In this document: one piece after another, positions 4,477 to 5,050 of the stretch | Position numbering within the stretch: position 1 is the stretch's first letter | Layout of the letters: every line of letters starts with the position of its first letter | Assembly (NCBI GenBank): GCA_014879345.1 | Contig: JACSSI010000433.1 | Location: 1 to 5,050 of the forward strand | DNA from: Anaerolineae bacterium | Lineage (GTDB): Bacteria; Chloroflexota; Anaerolineae; Promineifilales; Promineifilaceae | Reading direction: 5' to 3' | Length of the DNA: 5,050 nt | The notes under the pieces: model-generated | Seen by the model: the letters and a program-made list of their open reading frames with translations, nothing else | Told to the model about the DNA's origin: nothing | Database searches by the model: none | Program-made: the position numbers and the translations under genes

Positions 4477-5050
4477 TTAACTGTGATGATACACATCCCA
4501 GCCCAGATAATAATCCAGCGCCTCTTCTAACACATCCGCCACATGAGCATCCGTCATAGCACAGTGATGGGCGAAACCGTTCTTGGTGACGTAGCGCATC
4601 AGTCTTTGCAAATCTGGCACTTCCGCCACGGCGCTGTTGCCGGGAATTCGGGACAAATAGTCATCAGTAAGGCTGCCTTCGCCGTAGTATGCTTTGATGA
4701 TACCTTTGCGATCATCGGTATCAATGCGGGCGTAGGTGAGAGGCCCGGCGGGAGAACGCGCATCCGTCGCGCCCCATGTATTTTCCGGCCCCAACGTCGT
4801 CCCCAGCACCTCGGCCGTGCTGATGCGGATGTCTTTAACCAAACTCTTGGCCCAGTTGCCGCAGTGGAAGTAGATACATTTGTTGGGGTCATTGTCGTAA
4901 TTGTTGTTCCAGTCTACCAGAGCAGACGGTCTGTTGCTGGCGAGTGTGAGTGCATACATAGAGACAGTACCAGCGATGTCGGTTTCGCAGGCGCTGGGCA
5001 TCAGTTCATCGCTCATCATGCTCATCAGGGTACACACGTTGACGCCATAA
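4477..5050 (-). CDS. L-fucose/L-arabinose isomerase-family protein, C-terminal part, cut by window edge
   Basis: The last 190 codons of a gene whose 5' part lies beyond the right edge; the frame stays open to the edge (Y-G-V-N before VCTLMSMMSD), so the in-frame GTG at 5037 is internal. Enzymes of this family isomerise aldoses to ketoses in the cytoplasm using Mn2+. Numbering from the first whole codon, the metal-site glutamate is probably Glu22 in PSACETDIAG and the aspartate Asp46 in LVDWNNNY; they are 24 residues apart, exactly the spacing of Glu337 and Asp361 in E. coli FucI. FHCGNW (61-66) and FAHH (159-162) supply candidate histidines, the latter probably matching FucI His528. The block is C-terminal-domain FucI-like but shorter than E. 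coli FucI. Substrate is uncertain: L-fucose, L-rhamnose, L-arabinose or another sugar are all possible. It shares orientation with the transporter operon but is 434 bases away. Confidence 0.82.
   Translation of the reverse strand, partial: YGVNVCTLMSMMSDELMPSACETDIAGTVSMYALTLASNRPSALVDWNNNYDNDPNKCIYFHCGNWAKSLVKDIRISTAEVLGTTLGPENTWGATDARSPAGPLTYARIDTDDRKGIIKAYYGEGSLTDDYLSRIPGNSAVAEVPDLQRLMRYVTKNGFAHHCAMTDAHVADVLEEALDYYLGWDVYHHS

Noticed and set aside
4599..4892. Second minus-strand frame within the isomerase gene
   Set aside because: It overlaps the isomerase in another frame, shows no family features, and has arginine/proline-rich content typical of a shadow of GC-rich coding DNA.

Overview
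The window reads as a carbohydrate-uptake locus, with every recognisable gene on the minus strand, so transcription runs from high to low coordinates. In that order it holds: the C-terminal part of an L-fucose/L-arabinose-isomerase-like enzyme (4477-5050, running off the right edge); a 434-base regulatory gap (4043-4476); two CUT1-type sugar ABC permeases of the LplB/YteP and LplC/YtcP kind (3050-4042 and 2160-3038); a substrate-binding lipoprotein with a long alanine-rich coiled-coil stalk (218-2065); a hairpin with a U-run (156-193); and the first ~47 codons of what looks like a GH105/GH88 unsaturated-uronyl hydrolase (1-142, running off the left edge).

Functionally this is the set expected for importing oligosaccharides and breaking them down inside the cell. 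The lipoprotein captures the sugar outside, the two permeases carry it across the membrane, the GH105-like enzyme would cleave unsaturated disaccharides such as those released by rhamnogalacturonan lyases, and the isomerase would convert an aldose to a ketose. The nearest well-known parallel is the Bacillus subtilis rhamnogalacturonan region (yteP, ytcP, ytcQ, yteR). No ABC ATPase is encoded here, which fits transporters of this class that borrow a shared MsmX-like ATPase. The substrate itself cannot be read from the sequence.

The permease-permease-lipoprotein genes look like one operon: 11 bases separate the permeases, with the Shine-Dalgarno of the second overlapping the stop of the first, and 94 bases precede the lipoprotein gene. 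That 94-base gap carries a near-perfect palindrome over the -35 region of a promoter-like sequence, so the lipoprotein may have its own promoter. The large gap upstream of the operon holds a promoter candidate flanked by inverted 9-mers, a pair of 16-base half-sites exactly 21 bases apart (an AraC-family-like arrangement), a patch of what look like dispersed intergenic repeat motifs, and several short palindromes.

The organism is probably an environmental bacterium of intermediate GC. The alanine/glutamate-rich linker behind the lipobox and the CCTTCGGCAGGCTCAGG-type intergenic repeats suggest Chloroflexota (Anaerolineae/Caldilineae-like), but this is inference from style and not proof. I see no CRISPR array, mobile element, RNA gene or clearly new biological system. 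The points of interest are the stalked binding protein and the regulatory architecture.
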